DNA from: VAZQ01 sp035293945
GTDB lineage: Bacteria > Pseudomonadota > Alphaproteobacteria > Rhizobiales > Xanthobacteraceae
DNA: 64,000 nt
NCBI GenBank assembly: GCA_035293945.1
Contig: DATGLV010000010.1
Location: forward strand, 62,001 to 126,000
Direction: 5' to 3'
The notes below the pieces were generated by a model. The model had not been told where the DNA came from. It saw nothing but the letters and a program-made list of their open reading frames with translations, and did not search any database. The translations under genes were made by a program, and so were the position numbers. This document shows positions 1-8,748 of this stretch, in pieces (positions within the stretch are counted from its first letter, which is position 1; the number at the start of each line of letters is the position of its first letter).

Positions 1-767
1 CAGACATCGGAATGGCTCGCGAACATCTTCAACAATTTGTCGAATATCGCCGTCATCAGCGGTCGTCCGCCGAAATGGCTATGAAAGCCGATATGGATCA
101 TCCCCATCGGCTCGTGCGCCAGCAGATATTCGAACGTATCCTCGTACACCTGCAAGAAGCTGCGCGGCGTTCCGCGCAAGACGCGATTATCGACGAAATC
201 GCTCCACGGAAAGGCGACGATGTCGCCGCTCTTGGTCTTCTGGCGGCGCGGCAGGCTGATGTCGAGCGCATCGGCGTACCAGCGCACCCCCTCCTGCACC
301 AGCAAATCGAAAGTGTGCTCGGTCCAGCTATAGGCCGGCGTCGCCCAGCCGTGCACGCGCTGGCCCGAAGCCTGTTCGAGGAGGTCGACAGTCTTGCGGA
401 TCGCTGCCCGTTCTTCATCCGGCGTCATGTAGGCGAACAGCCCGTCCTGGGTGTAGCCGTGGCCCGCAATGGCGTGGCCGGAACGCGCTCCCTGCGCGAT
501 CACGTCCGGATAGAGCTCGGCGCATTTGCCGCTGCAGAGGATCGTCGACGGCACGCCATGGCGGTCGAGCGTGCGGATGATCCGCCACAGGCCCTCGTTG
601 CCGCCATATTGCGCCCACTGGATCGCGCCGCGATCGACCGTGCCAGACTTGAGCGGCGAAGTGCGCGGAAAGTAGCTCGGCGATTTCCCCTCCGACCACG
701 TCTCGAAAAGAATGCTGACCAGCACCGCGATGCGCTTGCCGCCCGGCCACGCGTTTGCATCCGTCAT
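1..767 (-). CDS. Polysaccharide (NodB-type) deacetylase family protein, partial
   Basis: The minus strand is open from an ATG at 767 to the left edge, so at least 255 residues are present and the C-terminus is missing. The protein reads like a PuuE/PgdA-type carbohydrate esterase 4 fold. It begins MTDANAWPGGKRIAVLVS, with an ETWSEG stretch near residue 22 and the segment SGHAIAGHGYTQD, which resembles the metal-binding H-x-x-x-H part of the family. The aromatic segment GWATPAYSWTEHTFDLL follows, then a late MIHIGFHSHFGGRP. Such enzymes deacetylate N-acetyl sugars or hydrolyse related C-N bonds, usually with a divalent metal. The canonical TFDD motif is not obvious, so the substrate, or even activity, is open. 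The family call is fairly safe; an allantoinase-like role is an alternative. Confidence 0.75.
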   Translation of the reverse strand, partial: MTDANAWPGGKRIAVLVSILFETWSEGKSPSYFPRTSPLKSGTVDRGAIQWAQYGGNEGLWRIIRTLDRHGVPSTILCSGKCAELYPDVIAQGARSGHAIAGHGYTQDGLFAYMTPDEERAAIRKTVDLLEQASGQRVHGWATPAYSWTEHTFDLLVQEGVRWYADALDISLPRRQKTKSGDIVAFPWSDFVDNRVLRGTPRSFLQVYEDTFEYLLAHEPMGMIHIGFHSHFGGRPLMTAIFDKLLKMFASHSDV

Positions 768-1002
768 TTCGGCCCGTCCGCCTCTCTCTTTGTAGATGAT
801 GGCAAAAGCTGATGTGTCGCGGTTGCTGGTAGCATGGCGCCCCCCGCAGTGGGAACGCCCTTCCGGTTGCGGTGGCGCATGCGGCGTGTGCCCAAAGCGG
901 TCATGTTCCCGCGACGCCCCTTCAAGGCTCGCGTCGGCTATACTGGTTATTTTCGAGCCCGCGTCGGGGTTCGTTGAGCCGCACCAAACCAAAGGAGCAA
1001 GC

Positions 1003-1500
1003 ATGGCGTTCACGGTCACGAGCAACAGCTTCAAGGACGGCGACTATTTGCCCAAGGAATTCATCTTGTCGCAGGATTTCGGCTTCGGCTGCGCCGGCGG
1101 CAACAGGTCTCCGCACCTGAAATGGTCGGATGCGCCTCCCGGCACCAAGAGCTTTGCGGTCACCTGCTATGATCCCGATGCGCCGACCGGGTCGGGCTTC
1201 TGGCACTGGCTCGTCGTGAACATTCCCGCCAATGTGAGCGAGCTTGCCGAGGGCGCGGGCAGCGCCGGCGGCAAGCTGCCGGCGGGCGCGCTGCAGACTC
1301 GCACCGATTTCGGCGCGCCCGGTTACGGCGGCCCATGTCCGCCGGCGGGCGACCACCCGCATCGCTACCTGTTCACGGTCTTTGCGGTAAAAGCCGACGC
1401 CCTCGATGTGAAGCCCGATACGTCGGCAGCCGTAGTCGGCTTCAACCTGCACTTCAACACGCTGGCCAAAGCCGCGATCATGGGGCTGTTCAAGCGCTGA
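1003..1500 (+). CDS. YbhB/YbcL-type Raf kinase inhibitor-like (PEBP) protein
   Basis: A 165-residue phosphatidylethanolamine-binding-protein fold. The order of blocks is typical: GNRSPHLKWSDAPPGTKSFAVTCYDPDAPTG, then FWHWLVVNIP, then GAPGYGGPCPPAGDHPHRY. The DPDAP, GxxH and GPCPP-DHPHRY ligand-site motifs are all present. The open frame extends upstream to 796, but the ATG at 1003 has an AAAGGAG ribosome-binding site 5 bases ahead and begins exactly where family members start. Bacterial members are small soluble proteins of uncertain role, sometimes linked to protease or kinase inhibition. It is a single gene without an obvious operon partner. Confidence 0.9.
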   Translation: MAFTVTSNSFKDGDYLPKEFILSQDFGFGCAGGNRSPHLKWSDAPPGTKSFAVTCYDPDAPTGSGFWHWLVVNIPANVSELAEGAGSAGGKLPAGALQTRTDFGAPGYGGPCPPAGDHPHRYLFTVFAVKADALDVKPDTSAAVVGFNLHFNTLAKAAIMGLFKR

Positions 1501-1524
1501 CGCGTGCGTTTGATGATTGTTGGA

Positions 1525-2340
1525 TCATGCGCCCCAACGGATCAGGTTGCGGCCCTCGTTGACCAGGAAGTTGGAAAACCGCTTGCCGCGGTTGCGCAGG
1601 AAACGCAGCGGCCCCGCGTCGACGAAGTAGGTGAGCAGGATGCTGTCGCGCGTTTCCACCTCGGGGCCGACCGGATCGGCCGAGTGCCAAGTGTCCCGGT
1701 CGACCACGAAGGCGTAACCGGTGTTGGGGGCAAAGCGCATCTGGGTTTCCTTCGGCAGGCTGCCGTCCAGCAGTCGCCTGTGGAAGATCGTTCCGATACC
1801 GACATTGGACTCATCGCGCGGAAGGTAGAGCTGGACCGTGATGCCTTTCCAGTGCGTGTCGGTATGTGGAAAGATCCGATAGCCGGTGATGTCGCGCGTG
1901 AGGATCGGGATCGGATAAAGACCTGTATCTTCGAATGCCTCGCCGAACCGCTTGATGAGCGCGGGCCTGAGGCGCGCCATGAAGGCACGCTTCACCTCCG
2001 CTGAACAGAGCGCGGCCCCCACGACGCTCCAGACCGCATGCTTCTCCGACGGTAGATGGCGGATGTATTCCGGAAACAGATCGATCTTCACCCGCGTCGG
2101 CGTGCCGTCGGCGCGCGCATCGCGGCTGCGGCCATGCATGGGCCGATAGTCCGCGGCTTTCGGCATGGTCCGCAGCATCGCCTCGTAGGTCTCCTCAGGG
2201 AAGATTTTGTCGAATTGCAGATGGAAGAATGGGGCGTCGAGCTGACGTGCGCCCGCGATCGATTGCGCCACCGCGTGCGACAACGATTCGATGGCATTCT
2301 TCCGGCTCAAAGCGGTCCGGCCGCCCGTCACATCCAACAC
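1525..2340 (-). CDS. 2OG-Fe(II) oxygenase-like protein
   Basis: About 271 residues. An iron-binding facial triad can be proposed: an H-x-D pair in the segment FPHTDTHWKGITVQLYLP and a distal His in DRDTWHSADPV, with a conserved-looking Arg shortly after (ETRDSILL). This spacing fits the double-stranded beta-helix of 2-oxoglutarate/Fe(II) dioxygenases, which hydroxylate small molecules, sugars or proteins. The start is uncertain. The longest frame begins at a TTG (2397); a GTG at 2340 preceded by GGGGAC was preferred here. It stands alone between a plus-strand PEBP gene and the PilZ gene, and its substrate is unknown. Confidence 0.6.
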   Translation of the reverse strand: MLDVTGGRTALSRKNAIESLSHAVAQSIAGARQLDAPFFHLQFDKIFPEETYEAMLRTMPKAADYRPMHGRSRDARADGTPTRVKIDLFPEYIRHLPSEKHAVWSVVGAALCSAEVKRAFMARLRPALIKRFGEAFEDTGLYPIPILTRDITGYRIFPHTDTHWKGITVQLYLPRDESNVGIGTIFHRRLLDGSLPKETQMRFAPNTGYAFVVDRDTWHSADPVGPEVETRDSILLTYFVDAGPLRFLRNRGKRFSNFLVNEGRNLIRWGA

Positions 2341-2520
2341 TGCGGTGCGTCCCCGTATCGAATCCGCCGCTGCCCGGCCGCGGCGTGCGACCCTCAATCA
2401 GCGACCGTAGCCCATTTGCCGGCCGCCAGAAAGTCCAGAGGTCTCGCGCTCTAGGGCCCCTTTGCTTCCGAGTCGTGCAAAAGAGTGCCGCGATGTGTCA
2501 CGAGCTTGGGGGGGCGGGCC

Positions 2521-3015
2521 CTAGCCAGGGCGGGCGGATTCTCCGTGGGGCGGCCGCGCGGGAACGGCGGCTGGCTCCAAAGATGCATCGGTGGGCATCC
2601 AACCGTGCACCGCCGCGCAGCGCGGGCACTGAGTGAACCTGCGTACTGGCGATAACTTATTGATATCGCCGGCCGAGGTGAGACGAATGCCGGTCGGGAT
2701 CATCCTGCGCGTCTTCGGGCACATTATGAGGAGAGTGCGCCTCGCCGCTTGGTCACCCGCGGCTTGCGGGGCGGCGAGAAATTCCACACCGACCTCGTCG
2801 GCCGAGCGCCATACGATGCGCGACCATCGAGTGAGCCGGCTCGACAGCTTAATCCGGAATTGCTCCGGCAGATTGTCGGGATGGCGCACTTTGAGTCGGA
2901 CCCCGCCCTGCGACAGGTCGGCCAAATCGCAAGCAAGAGTCGACCCGTCGACCATCTCGATCTCCGCTGAAAGATCAATATTGCTGCGTGGGTACTTTCT
3001 CTTGTCGGCCGTCAT
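2521..3015 (-). CDS. PilZ-domain protein with a C-terminal cysteine-rich tail
   Basis: About 164 residues, taking the ATG at 3015, which places the PilZ motif right at the N-terminus. Both cyclic-di-GMP-binding signatures are visible: RKYPR (RxxxR) near residue 6 and DLSQGG (D/N-x-S-x-x-G) near residue 33. Beyond the PilZ barrel the protein continues with CPKTRRMIPTGI and, some 25 residues later, TQCPRCAAVHGW. This is a possible CP/CPxC zinc-ribbon-like tail that is absent from minimal PilZ proteins. It is likely a cytoplasmic c-di-GMP effector. There is no motility or cellulose gene beside it to point to a target. Confidence 0.8.
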   Translation of the reverse strand: MTADKRKYPRSNIDLSAEIEMVDGSTLACDLADLSQGGVRLKVRHPDNLPEQFRIKLSSRLTRWSRIVWRSADEVGVEFLAAPQAAGDQAARRTLLIMCPKTRRMIPTGIRLTSAGDINKLSPVRRFTQCPRCAAVHGWMPTDASLEPAAVPARPPHGESARPG

Positions 3016-3350
3016 GAGCGAGTACCTTGCCGTGAAACATGATCGGATTGAGCGCGCCACGCGCCCACATCACAACCTTAAGGTCCTTCAAGTTAAATCT
3101 GCGTTCATTTCTTCTCGGGTATCAGCGCGTCCTCCCCGTCGAAACGGGTCAAAATGCTTGCATGTTGCATGACAGGCATGCCTTCGCGACGCGCAAGAAG
3201 TTGCCGCGTTGGTACGTGAGGGGCTTTCGAGCGGCAGAGTTGCCGCATCCGTAAATTTAATGTTTCGCCGGCGCTCCGAGCGCGTTTGCGTATGGTATTG
3301 TTTAATGTCGACTAGGCCAGCCGGGGGTCTCAACAGAGGAGTGCCTTGGC
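3016..3350. other. Divergent intergenic region
   Basis: About 335 bases between the minus-strand PilZ gene and the plus-strand gene at 3351. The region must carry both promoters. It holds some AT-richer stretches (around 3085-3115 and 3255-3310), but no confident -35/-10 pair, RNA or repeat was recognised. Confidence 0.4.
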
Positions 3351-3764
3351 ATGTGTGACTTCAGCTTGCAGTCCACTCAGTCGCGCCCAGCAAAAGTTGG
3401 CGACAAGCTCACGACGCATAACTTCGGGACCGGAACCCGCGGGTTCTCAGCGCCCGAAGACCCCAATGTTGCGGTTTGTCTTCTGCCCGGAACCGAACTT
3501 GCCTTTTCCAAGGAGGTCGTGGTTCCGACTGCGGGCTTGTTCTCGTCCGGCGAGCTCGCCATCGGCCAGACCGTGGCGATTTTCCGGCAGATCAACAAGG
3601 ACCAGCCGCGTGCGCACCATGACGCGCTCGAGTTTCCCGACGGGCGCATCGTGCTCTTGACCATGCTGTGCGACGGCCAGGAAGCGACCGTGCTGCAGCT
3701 TCCGGCGCAACCCAACACGGAAGCTGAGGCGGAAGCGCAAAGACGCGTCGCCTATTCCGGCTGA
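3351..3764 (+). CDS. Conserved-looking hypothetical protein
   Basis: 137 residues, starting MCDFSLQSTQSRPAKVGDKL, with a good GAGGAG ribosome-binding site about 9 bases upstream. No signal peptide or membrane segment is seen. The sequence is well mixed and protein-like, including GTRGFSAPEDPNVAVCLLPGTELAF and a conserved-looking EFPDGRIVLLTMLCDGQEATVLQLP, with an Ala/Glu-rich tail. I do not recognise the family and assign no function. It is a monocistronic gene with unrelated neighbours. Confidence 0.65.
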   Translation: MCDFSLQSTQSRPAKVGDKLTTHNFGTGTRGFSAPEDPNVAVCLLPGTELAFSKEVVVPTAGLFSSGELAIGQTVAIFRQINKDQPRAHHDALEFPDGRIVLLTMLCDGQEATVLQLPAQPNTEAEAEAQRRVAYSG

Positions 3765-4036
3765 CGATCCGGTTCCGACGTTCGTCTCGCCTCCCGGCGG
3801 CGACGATACGGACGTCGGAGCCTCAATCGGTTGATGATGCGATTGCGGCGATCGCGTCGATTTTCTGATTTCCTGACGTTTGATTGCTGGATCGGGATTT
3901 TCCCAATCCTCCTATTTGAGGCGTGACCGGAGCTGCGGTCAGCGGCTGCCATGCGTCAGGTCTGATCCTCCGAGCTCCGGAACTGATCAAAGCCGCACTC
4001 AGAAACCGTATAGCGTCGGGTCCCCCGGCAATTTGC
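3765..4036. other. Intergenic stretch without recognised features
   Basis: About 270 bases between the convergent ends of the plus-strand gene ending at 3764 and the minus-strand small ORF ending at 4037. No gene, repeat or clear terminator hairpin was recognised. Confidence 0.35.
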
Positions 4037-4264
4037 TCATGCGTCCTCGTCGGGAAGCCGCCGACCACCCTTCAGGATCATGGCCTCGAACGAGAAGGCG
4101 CCGAAATCCAGCACCGCTGCGGCCGCGATCATCTCCGCAAGCGCATTCCGCGCGCATTGATCGCCGCCCGGTGCAGGCGCGACATCTCGCCGGTGCGCGC
4201 GCCGCCGCTGCAGAAATTGATCGAGCAGCGAGGCAGGCGGGGATCGCCCGAAGATTCTGTTCAT
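4037..4264 (-). CDS. Small ORF translationally coupled to the ferredoxin gene
   Basis: 75 residues. Its ATG overlaps the stop codon of the upstream ferredoxin as ATGA (4261-4264), the same coupling used by the other genes of this operon, and this is the main reason to call it. The second half (ARNALAEMIAAAAVLDFGAFSFEAMILKGG) looks like real protein. The first half is basic and low in complexity. I do not recognise it. It could be a short accessory subunit of the flavoprotein-ferredoxin pair, or a chance reading frame. Confidence 0.4.
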   Translation of the reverse strand: MNRIFGRSPPASLLDQFLQRRRAHRRDVAPAPGGDQCARNALAEMIAAAAVLDFGAFSFEAMILKGGRRLPDEDA

Positions 4265-4584
4265 TCGGGCGACCGCAGTCGAAATGATTGATCGGTCGAG
4301 CGATGCGCACCGCTCGGGACCGCCCAGCCGCGCCGCCGATAGCTGCCGAGCAGTCCGCCGGCCACGAGTGCCTGCTCATCGACAAAGGCCGTGCTGTCCG
4401 CATCCGGGGCGACATAGAGGGCATCGGTCGGGCAATAGAGCTCACACATGAAGCAGGTCTGGCAATCCTGCTTGCGGGCGATGACCGGGATGGCGTCCTC
4501 GATCGCGTCAAAGACGTTCATCGGACAGATCTGGACGCATTTGTTGCAGGTGATGCAACGTTCCTCGCTGACAAGCTCGATCAT
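4261..4584 (-). CDS. 2x[4Fe-4S] ferredoxin, AprB-like electron-transfer subunit
   Basis: 107 residues. Two complete C-x2-C-x2-C-x3-C-P cluster motifs are present: C10-C13-C16-C20 and C41-C44-C47-C51. A tail of about 50 residues without cysteines follows. The start codon overlaps the stop of the flavoprotein gene (ATGA at 4581-4584), so the two are co-translated and likely form one enzyme. In the flavin/iron-sulfur families that contain APS reductase, the ferredoxin-like subunit passes electrons to or from the FAD subunit, and the pairing here follows that pattern. The reaction cannot be settled from sequence alone. Confidence 0.85.
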   Translation of the reverse strand: MIELVSEERCITCNKCVQICPMNVFDAIEDAIPVIARKQDCQTCFMCELYCPTDALYVAPDADSTAFVDEQALVAGGLLGSYRRRGWAVPSGAHRSTDQSFRLRSPE

Positions 4585-6209
4585 GCGGCGATCTCCTGCG
4601 GCCCCCGCGCGGATGCGGGCTCTATCCGGATTTGGATATCGTCGAGGCCTGAGCTGACGAGATGATGCCGCTGGGCCGCATCCTGGCGCGGGTGATCCTC
4701 GCGCTTATGCATGCCGCGGGTCTCGGTGCGGGCGAGCGCCGACCGGTACATGAAGCGCGCCGTCGCGGTCATGGCGGCACTCTCGCGCGCCTTGACGACG
4801 CGCTCCGTTGCGGACGGACCGGCTGCGCGCAACGCCGCCCATAGCCAATCGAGGCGATTAAGCGAGCTGGTCAATCCCTCCGCGGTGCGGAAATAGTTGA
4901 TTGTATAGGGGAGCACCTCGGCCTGAACCGCGCGGGTGATTTGCGCCGGATCGAATTCGGCTGCGCCGCTTCCGGCAAGCGCCACCCCGCCGGTGCTGCG
5001 AAGATTGCCCCGCGCGTGCGCGGATCCCGCCTGCCGCGCGTAATCGGCAGCAGCGGCCCCGGCCCAGAAGCCTGATGACATCGCCCAGGCGGCATTATGA
5101 CTGCCGCCGCCGGTAAAGCCACCGCAGATGAGCTCACGGGTGGCGGCGTCGCCGGCCGCATAGAGACCGGCGACCGAGGTGGCGCAGGTCTCGTCCTTGA
5201 GACGCAGCCCACCGGTGCCGCGCACAGTGCCTTCGAGCCGCAGCGTCACCGGAAAGCGCTGGCGGAACGGATCGATGCCGGCGCGATCGAACGGAACGAA
5301 AAAGTTGGGCTGCGAAGCGCGCATGATGTCTTGGGTCGCTTCGTCGGCTTTGTCGAGCAGACAATAGACCGGCTCGGTCGCGAGTGTACGGGCGATCACC
5401 GATCGCCCGTGATGGGAGCCGGCGCCCGGAATCGGGGTTCCGTCCCGATAGGTGAACGTGGCCCAGCTGTAGAAGCGGGTCTTGGTGACCGATGCGAAGG
5501 CCGGGCAGATCGCATAGGCATTGGAAAACTCCATGCCCGTCAGTTCCGCGCCGACCTCCGCCGCCATCAGATAGCCGTCGCCGGTGAGCACGTTGCAGCC
5601 GAGCCCACCGCTCTGAAAGGCGCAGCCGCCGGTCGCGACCACGACAGCCTTTGCGTTCACGATCCAACCGTCGCCATGCTGACGACGGATGCCGCGCGCG
5701 CCGGCGACCGCGCCGGCTTCGTCGGTCAGCAATTCCAACGCCGGGCTATGATCCATAATGGCGACGCCGGACTTGCGCACGCGGCGGCGCATCAGACGCA
5801 TGTAGTCGGGACCCCACAGATTGGTCCGCCGCTCGCCGCCGTCATCATCGTACGGATACGGATAACCCCACGCGGCGAGCAGGTTGACGGACTCGTAGGT
5901 GCGATCCAGAACCCGATGCATCCAGAGGCGGTCCTGCAGGTAACCGCCGAGCTTTTCACGGGTCTCGATCGCCGCCAGGCGCTTGGCCGGATCCGGCTGC
6001 ACATACCAAACGCCGGTGCCTGCCGAGGCGGTCGCCCCGGAGGTGCCGCAGCAGCCCTTATCGACCAGGACGACCTTGGCGCCTTGTGCAGCGGCCGATA
6101 CGGCGGCCCAGGCTCCGGCCGGCCCGCCCCCGATCACCAGCACATCGGTGTCGTGCCGAACGCCGTCGGCGCTCGAGCTCACAATTTCGCGCACTTGCGT
6201 CACGGACAT
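4581..6209 (-). CDS. FAD-dependent oxidoreductase of the fumarate reductase/AprA superfamily
   Basis: 542 residues. The N-terminal dinucleotide-binding motif VLVIGGGPAGAWAA lies at about residues 23-36, followed by VVLVDKGCCGTSGATASAG. Further FAD-site motifs are AVVVATGG and a late GLYAAGDAA, with the ...GGGSHNAAWAMSSG segment typical of the succinate dehydrogenase/fumarate reductase/APS reductase flavoprotein superfamily. Its start overlaps the end of the transporter ATPase by 10 bases, and its stop overlaps the ferredoxin start. Sitting inside an ABC operon of the sulfonate/taurine type, and next to sulfate uptake genes, it is probably a redox enzyme acting on the imported compound, plausibly an organosulfur one. 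That is an inference; true APS reductase is not claimed. Confidence 0.85.
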   Translation of the reverse strand: MSVTQVREIVSSSADGVRHDTDVLVIGGGPAGAWAAVSAAAQGAKVVLVDKGCCGTSGATASAGTGVWYVQPDPAKRLAAIETREKLGGYLQDRLWMHRVLDRTYESVNLLAAWGYPYPYDDDGGERRTNLWGPDYMRLMRRRVRKSGVAIMDHSPALELLTDEAGAVAGARGIRRQHGDGWIVNAKAVVVATGGCAFQSGGLGCNVLTGDGYLMAAEVGAELTGMEFSNAYAICPAFASVTKTRFYSWATFTYRDGTPIPGAGSHHGRSVIARTLATEPVYCLLDKADEATQDIMRASQPNFFVPFDRAGIDPFRQRFPVTLRLEGTVRGTGGLRLKDETCATSVAGLYAAGDAATRELICGGFTGGGSHNAAWAMSSGFWAGAAAADYARQAGSAHARGNLRSTGGVALAGSGAAEFDPAQITRAVQAEVLPYTINYFRTAEGLTSSLNRLDWLWAALRAAGPSATERVVKARESAAMTATARFMYRSALARTETRGMHKREDHPRQDAAQRHHLVSSGLDDIQIRIEPASARGPQEIAA

Positions 6210-7054
6210 CGCTTGTTCTCCTTCACCACATTATCGGGATGTGTGCGTCCGCTCTGCTGCGGTTCAGCTGCGGACAGCAATTCGAGGACGCGCTCCTTCA
6301 GCGCAACGAAAGCCGGGTCGGATCGCCGTCGCGGCTTTTCCAGGTCGACATCGATGGTCTTGCGGATGCGGCCGGGTCGCGGGTCGACAATGACGATCCG
6401 ATCGGACAGGAACACGGCCTCTTCCACGTCGTGCGTCACCATCAGCATGGTGATGCGCTCGTGTTCCCAAATGCGGAGGATTTCGCTCTGCAGGCGGCTA
6501 CGGGTGAGCGAATCAAGCGCCCCGAACGGCTCGTCGAGCAGCAGGACCTGCGGTCGCGGCGCCAGGGCGCGGGCGATCGCGGCGCGCTGCGACATGCCCC
6601 CCGACAACTGATGCGGTTTTGCGCGCTCGAAGCCGGCGAGCCCGACCAATGCGATAAGATTGCGGACGATCTCCTGCTTGTGTGCTTCCGCGTGAGGAAG
6701 GCGGCGCAAGCCAAGATGAATATTGCGCTCGACGGTGAGCCAGGGAAACAGGCGATGGTCCTGGAACACCATGCCGCGGTCGAGGCCCGGCGCTTGCACC
6801 CGGCGCGTTCCGACCGTGATGTCGCCGCGGTCGGGTGTTTCAAGCCCGGCAATCAAACGCAACAGCGTCGACTTTCCGCATCCGCTCGGGCCGACCAGCG
6901 ACACGAAAGCGCCGCCCGGTATGGCGAGGCTGATGTCGCGCAGCGCCTCGATGCGACTGCCGTTGAGCGAAAAGGATTTCGACACGCCGGCGATATCGAT
7001 CCCGGCTGGCGGCACACTCGCTGTCTGGTTTGCTAACGAGACTGCAGGCGCCAT
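6200..7054 (-). CDS. ABC transporter ATPase, SsuB/TauB type
   Basis: 284 residues from the ATG at 7054; the longer open frame upstream reads through the permease gene in the wrong frame. Walker A is GPSGCGKST, the Q-loop region is MVFQDHRLFPW, the signature is QLSGGMSQRAAIARAL, Walker B is VLLLDEPFGALD and the switch His is in MLMVTHDVEEAV. The ends match the nitrate/sulfonate/taurine subfamily, which powers uptake through SsuC-type permeases. The gene overlaps permease 2 upstream and the flavoprotein downstream, so all are translated from one message. Confidence 0.92.
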   Translation of the reverse strand: MAPAVSLANQTASVPPAGIDIAGVSKSFSLNGSRIEALRDISLAIPGGAFVSLVGPSGCGKSTLLRLIAGLETPDRGDITVGTRRVQAPGLDRGMVFQDHRLFPWLTVERNIHLGLRRLPHAEAHKQEIVRNLIALVGLAGFERAKPHQLSGGMSQRAAIARALAPRPQVLLLDEPFGALDSLTRSRLQSEILRIWEHERITMLMVTHDVEEAVFLSDRIVIVDPRPGRIRKTIDVDLEKPRRRSDPAFVALKERVLELLSAAEPQQSGRTHPDNVVKENKRCP

Positions 7055-7824
7055 GCCAATACCTTTCTGGACGCGAGCACCACCGCGCGGTCCAGCGCAA
7101 AGCCGGTCAGAGCGAGCGACAGGATGCCGACGATGACGAGATCCATCCGCGCGTTCTCGCGCGCCCCGGACAGGAATGCGCCGATGCCGTCGGCGGACGC
7201 GTACATGTACCCGGTGCCGATGAGATATTCGGCGCCGATTGTGCCGATCCAGGCGACCGCGAATGCGAGCTCGAGACCGGCGATGATGGTGGGTGTTGCA
7301 GCCGGGAAAATGATGCAGGCGATCTCGCTCGCACGGTTGAAGCCGAAGAGCCGACCAACTTCTGTGAAGGCGAGCGGCACCTGGCGGCATCCGGCCTCGA
7401 CATTGAGAAATACCGGGAAGAAGGCGCTCAAGGCGATGAGCGCGAGCTTCATGGCTTCGCCATTGCCCAGCCACGCGCTGAGGAGCGGAATCCAGGCGAA
7501 CAGCGCGACCTGCCGCGCACCATGCAGAACAGGAGAGGCGAAGCGGGAGCCCAGCGCCGATACGCCGAGCAAGAGCCCGATGGCGAATCCGCAGAGCGCA
7601 CCGATGCTCCAGCCGAAGAGGGCGCGCGCGATGGTGGCGCCGATTGCGGCGGGCAATTCGCCGCTCGCAATCGTCTCGAGCCCTGCGCGCGCCACCGCAT
7701 CAACGGGGACGAAGAGCGCCGGATTTCCAATTCCCGCTGCGCCCGCGAGGGCCCAGGCGGTGAGGAGTGCTGCGGGCAGCAGAAGCCCGCGCCAGCCTTC
7801 CGCTATGCCGAAGCGGGCGGTCAC
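7033..7824 (-). CDS. ABC transporter permease, SsuC/TauC type (second permease)
   Basis: About 263 residues with roughly six membrane segments and the binding-protein-dependent transport (EAA-like) loop near EVGRLFGFNRASEIACIIFPAATPTIIAG. The frame is open further upstream, but a GTG at 7824 overlaps the TGA of the first permease as GTGA and has CCGGAG about 9 bases ahead. An ATG at 7848 is the alternative. Having two different SsuC-type permeases suggests a heterodimeric channel. It overlaps the ATPase gene by 22 bases. Confidence 0.88.
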   Translation of the reverse strand: MTARFGIAEGWRGLLLPAALLTAWALAGAAGIGNPALFVPVDAVARAGLETIASGELPAAIGATIARALFGWSIGALCGFAIGLLLGVSALGSRFASPVLHGARQVALFAWIPLLSAWLGNGEAMKLALIALSAFFPVFLNVEAGCRQVPLAFTEVGRLFGFNRASEIACIIFPAATPTIIAGLELAFAVAWIGTIGAEYLIGTGYMYASADGIGAFLSGARENARMDLVIVGILSLALTGFALDRAVVLASRKVLAWRLQSR

Positions 7825-8693
7825 GCGTCGGCGCTCCGGCGCGACCATGCGGCCAAATGGTGCTGGATCGCGAGCGCTGCGCGGTCGAGAACCCACCCGG
7901 TAATGCCGATGACCACGATCGTCACCAGCACAATATCGAGCTGGAAGGCCTTGCGGCCCCAGGTCATCAGGTAGCCGATGCCGGCCGCCGATGCGATCAT
8001 CTCCACCAGCACCAGCACTTGCCATCCCTTGCTCAGGGCCAGACGGAAGCCGTTGAGGACGGAGGGGACAATGGCGGGCAGGATCACGAAGCGTGCGGCG
8101 TCGAATGAGCCGAGCTCCAGCACCCGCGCGACCTCGAAGTGCTTGCGCGGAATGTTGCGCACGCCCTCGCAGCTCGCGACCATCATCGGCAGGAAGCAGG
8201 CTTTGGCGATCAGCACGACCTTCAGCGCCTCGCCGATGCCGAATATCAGCATGAAGAACGGCAGCCAGCCGAGCGACGGCACGAGCCAGATCGCGCGCAC
8301 CGTAGGCCCGAGATAGGCTTCGATCGTCCGCGACAGCCCCATGGCGAGGCCGACGGCCAGGCCGGCAACGCTGCCAAGCGCGAGCCCGGCCGCGACCCGC
8401 GTGAGGCTGACGGCGAGCTCCGACTGCAGCTGGCCACTGCCGACAAGCTCGATCGCGCTCGCCCAAACCCGCGAAGGCGCTGGCAATATCTGCGGGGCAA
8501 CGAGCTCGTAATGGGCTACCAGCGACCAGGTCGCGAGGAGGCCGAGCGGCAGGAGCGAGCCGATCGCGGCGGGGCGCGCCAAGCGCCCTGCGGCCCTGAG
8601 CGCGCGCGGAGGCACGACCGGCGGCAGGCGCACAAGTGGCGCGAGCGCATCATTCCGCAGCCGGGCGGACTGAGCGGATGGCATGATGCTCAT
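7821..8693 (-). CDS. ABC transporter permease, SsuC/TauC type (first permease)
   Basis: 290 residues from the ATG at 8693 (MSIMPSAQ...), chosen because an AGGA-containing ribosome-binding site precedes it and the longer frame adds a non-family extension. A Pro/Arg-rich cytoplasmic N-terminus is followed by about six transmembrane helices and an EAA-like loop (FEVARVLELGSFDAARFVILPAIVPSVLNGF). It ends with a GTGA overlap into the second permease. Family members move nitrate, sulfonates, taurine or aromatic sulfonates. The substrate here is inferred as sulfur-containing from the surrounding regulon. Confidence 0.9.
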   Translation of the reverse strand: MSIMPSAQSARLRNDALAPLVRLPPVVPPRALRAAGRLARPAAIGSLLPLGLLATWSLVAHYELVAPQILPAPSRVWASAIELVGSGQLQSELAVSLTRVAAGLALGSVAGLAVGLAMGLSRTIEAYLGPTVRAIWLVPSLGWLPFFMLIFGIGEALKVVLIAKACFLPMMVASCEGVRNIPRKHFEVARVLELGSFDAARFVILPAIVPSVLNGFRLALSKGWQVLVLVEMIASAAGIGYLMTWGRKAFQLDIVLVTIVVIGITGWVLDRAALAIQHHLAAWSRRSADA

Positions 8694-8748
8694 GGCGGGA
8701 ACGTCCTGAGATATGAGTGCTGCGGCTTGAAGGACAGGCGGCCAAATC

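Noticed and set aside
4581..6209. Calling the flavoprotein/ferredoxin pair APS reductase (aprAB)
   Set aside because: The superfamily fits, but the subunits lack enough diagnostic features, and no ATP sulfurylase or qmo genes are nearby.
5097..6611. A 504-codon plus-strand frame
   Set aside because: It is antisense to the flavoprotein and ATPase genes, which have unambiguous motifs; its composition is that of a high-GC shadow frame.
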